Source: Opisthocomus hoazin
Taxonomy: Eukaryota > Chordata > Aves > Opisthocomiformes > Opisthocomidae
DNA: 64,000 bases
Assembly: GCF_030867145.1 (NCBI RefSeq)
Contig: NC_134414.1
Span: 123,950,465-124,014,464, forward strand
Direction of reading: 5' to 3'
Part shown: positions 47,455-64,000 of the stretch, in pieces
How positions within the stretch are numbered: position 1 is the first letter of the stretch
Layout: every line of letters starts with the position of its first letter
The notes under the pieces: model-generated
Told to the model about the DNA's origin: nothing
Databases searched by the model: none
What the model saw: only the letters and a program-made list of their open reading frames with translations
Position numbers and translations under genes: made by a program

Positions 47455-50161
47455 TTACTTTTTTATCCATCCAGCCTTTGGTTTGTATTGCTGCCTAAAC
47501 AAAGCATTGCAATATATATACACTTTGCTACTTTCTGGTGCCAAATGTTACTTTCCTTTCCTCAGCTTTGGCAAAACGGGCATCGGGAAAAACGGGTGAG
47601 CTGCTCGCAGTCCAGCAAGCCATAGCTCCATGGCTGTGGCTGGATGTATCACTCATAGTAACAACCAGTGCTGTTACTCATAGTAACATCCTTTTCCTCT
47701 GGATGGATGCCTTGAGGTGGAGGATGTCTAAAAGGTATACACGGAGCAGGCTCCAGGACCTTGGGCAAAAAACAGTAACTTGTTTTTTCATTTGTAAAGT
47801 TCACCAGCAGAAACCCTGCTTTGTTCTGCTTGTTTGCCCCGAGAGAACAAAAGCTTCTCAGTAAAAGCTGTGTATGCCGTTTCCCAAAGGGGTAGGATTT
47901 TGCCCAAGAAAACCCCTTTCCTCTCAGCTGCGGCCACCGCTGGAATGGACAAACAATGGCATTTAACCTCTGCCTCCCCCAGCACCAATTTAACGTGAAA
48001 GTAACCCAAATGTGTAACTGGAATCTGTATCGTCAGTGCTGACTTGGGAGGACTGTGATGGGAGTAGTGCAGTTATTGGAATACTTGAACATCGATGTTT
48101 CATGTAAGAACTAATGTAACAGCACAGTCACGTATTCAGTACACTTACTCCTTCTTTGTCCATTTGAAAGGAAATACTTCGCAAGAATTTGCTTGACAAC
48201 TATAAAAAACTATCACTGTATTTCATTTGTTTAAAAAGAAACCAACAAGCAAAATGTTCCTCCTAAAAAAAGTTTTATACAATTAAAATGTACATGCTTG
48301 TATTTTACATTCAAACTCTCTGAAGTACAAAAGCCTGCTCTACTTTGCTATGTAACACCGACCCGCCAAATAAGATGTAGTCATTTTTGGTTTGCAAGAC
48401 TGGAACTTTTTACACAGGCTTTTAAAATTTCATACGGAAAGCAAATCACATTGTAGAACGCTCGATATACCGACTCAAAAAAAGCTAAACAGGTGCTTTA
48501 GTTGGAAAAAATATAATAGGTACATTTGAAGATCTGTTACTTAAACAGTAGATTTATCATAATTTTAGAATGTAAAATAGTAAGTGCAAGTAGATTTTTA
48601 TTTTTAAATAGTACTATATAGAACTCCCATTTCATACAAAAATAGACATCCATATATTTTATTTCTGTGGCAAACTTAGGGTTACGTGTTTTTATTTGTT
48701 TGGGGATAAATCCTGTTTGAATGCACAACTGGAATAGCTACAGCTTTTGGAAACTAAAGTATCTGTCTGTAGCAAATCTATGCTCTTTAAATACTTATAG
48801 AAATACCCTGAATATACAAATAAGGAAAAAAAAATACATTTTCAATGAAGTAGATCAATTTAGTGACACTGGAATCAAATGAAGTTACCAGTGATCTACG
48901 GGATTTCTCTGGCACGTCAGGTGTTCACAGTCCTGCAGCGTCTGCAGCTCCTTCTGCACTGGTCAGTGCTGAGTGAGGAACGTGCTTTTCAAGCCTATAA
49001 GGTCTTTGGCTCTGTCTGTCTGGCGTGGTAGCTGGCAGCCTGGCTGCACAGCGCTGGGATTGAGGACAGCACCAGGATGCCAGGGGCTGGACCACTGGTC
49101 AAGTCCTCATCCCTTGGGATGAGATGGATGTGATGTTGATGAGCCACAGTAACGTTAACAAGCAGTTATGCTGTTCTTTTAACATTAAGCAAGCGTTGAA
49201 ATGCAGGCTGCTAGCACCTGTGAAAATACATACTGGGCTGAATTATTTTCTGAAGGAAGACATGGTTTCAAGACCAAATTACATTGTATTAAATTAATCT
49301 ATATACATCAAAACAAAATACATCTAGAATGAAAATCAATACTGCTCTAAATGCAGCTAGCCCTTGCAGAAGTCTAGCCTGACCCGGGACCGTTTATTCT
49401 CTTTCAATACATGCGCATACGGCTCCACATTAACGGTGACCTTCAGTGATAACTCACAGGTTCGTGGGTTGGAAACAGGCCACGGGTCAGCAAAACCAGT
49501 TCCTGAATCTGGAAATTTTGGTGGTGGTAAAACAAATGAAGACAAAGGCCTACCAGTAACATTAGGGGGGTGAAAGTCAGGCTTTCTCTACTGCCTCATT
49601 GCAGATGCTGAGCTGGTAATTCCAGTTCAAAGTTGTCTTTATGAACAAAATAAACTGCATTTTGGCAAGAGATATGAGCTGAGCTTCAGGATCGCTTGGA
49701 GCCTACACAGTTTCACTTGGGATGTAACAGCCCAACTCAACCTCTTCCAAGCTCATTAGTGCATTTGTTCTTCAGCGAACTTCCGTCAGTTTGAGGGGGA
49801 GGTAAAGACAATGTTTCTGAAGAGCTTTTCCCACGTTATCGCTTGCAGTTCGTATCTTGCAGAACTTTTGTCCAGTCTTCTACATTTACTTCTAATACTT
49901 CCGCTGAAGGGTAACAGTGACTTTCACAGGAGAAGCCTCTAAAGAATCGGCTTCTCTGCAGAAAGACATTAGCTCAACCTCCCATCTTCCAGATTTGTGC
50001 AAAATTCAGTTGCTTTAGGAGTTGGTGCTTGGTATGAAAGAAAGCAGAGAGGAGTTGCTGCTTAAGGTTCCAGTGGTGTGTGACTTCAGTAGTGGTTTGG
50101 TTTTTTCCCCCCTCTAGGTGTCAACAGCCCATACAAGGTCCATCTGTGTGGTGGGTTTTAC
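47455..50161 (-). other. CRYBG3: RIOX2-CRYBG3 convergent interval, mostly CRYBG3 3' UTR
   Basis: 2.7 kb between the two convergent genes. On the minus strand, AATAAA hexamers occur at 48691-48696, 48658-48663 and 48598-48603, giving a CRYBG3 3' UTR of about 1.5 kb if used. The region from 48.2 to 48.9 kb is very AT-rich, as expected of 3' UTR ends. A minus-strand open frame at 49357-49545 falls inside this UTR and is not supported. Confidence 0.55.

Positions 50162-64000
<13,839 letters not shown>

Noticed and set aside
49357..49545. 62-codon minus-strand frame as a possible CRYBG3 terminal exon
   Set aside because: CRYBG3 already ends at the conserved WDIEIL stop at 50162; this frame lies in its 3' UTR.

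Overview
This is nuclear DNA from a bird. It carries four plus-strand CR1 non-LTR retrotransposon copies that end in the typical ATTCTGTG octamers. It also has one LTR of a kind I recall as abundant in neoavian genomes, large introns with GT/AG splice sites, and two CpG islands. The protein-coding content is a three-gene block known from human 3q11.2 in the same relative order and orientation: GABRR3 (+), RIOX2 (+) and CRYBG3 (-). I assigned exons by conceptual translation, splice-site phase and remembered family sequences; no database was searched.

Region 1 to 25.7 kb is GABRR3, the GABA-A receptor rho-3 subunit. Eight coding exons are visible (2531 to 25674) and join in phase from the N-terminal extracellular region to the stop codon after M4. 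The exon with the start codon and signal peptide is not seen and probably lies upstream of the window. The introns hold a nearly 2-kb CR1 copy with its reverse transcriptase broken by small insertions, only partly inside the visible gene (260-2209), a younger-looking 0.8-kb CR1 (10.4-11.2 kb), a truncated solo LTR (12.6-13.0 kb), and a compact CpG island with a G-quadruplex motif (about 21.1-21.4 kb).

Region 25.7 to 29.9 kb is intergenic, with only a CR1 tail and no recognisable gene. Region 29.9 to 47.4 kb is RIOX2 (MINA/MINA53), a JmjC ribosomal oxygenase. It has a CpG-island promoter, a predicted non-coding first exon ending at a strong splice donor at 30023, and nine coding exons (33506 to 47378) giving about 470 residues. 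The iron-binding His, Asp and His fall at residues 179, 181 and 240, as in the human protein. A CR1 copy sits in intron 1. Two coding acceptors are NAGNAG tandems.

Region 47.4 to 64 kb is the 3' end of CRYBG3 on the minus strand. Five exons encode the last beta/gamma-crystallin half-domains and the C-terminal ricin-type beta-trefoil, with the stop at 50162. RIOX2 and CRYBG3 converge, and about 2.8 kb between their stop codons must hold both 3' UTRs. From 58.6 kb to the window end is CRYBG3 intron with no exon I could recognise.

The three genes share no obvious pathway: a retinal/neuronal chloride channel, a nucleolar hydroxylase, and a crystallin-fold anchoring protein. Their adjacency reads as conserved synteny. 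I found no CRISPR, operon or new multi-gene system. The items most worth checking are the intragenic CpG island in GABRR3, the paired NAGNAG acceptors in RIOX2, a local duplication beside GABRR3 exon 7, and the convergent 3' ends.
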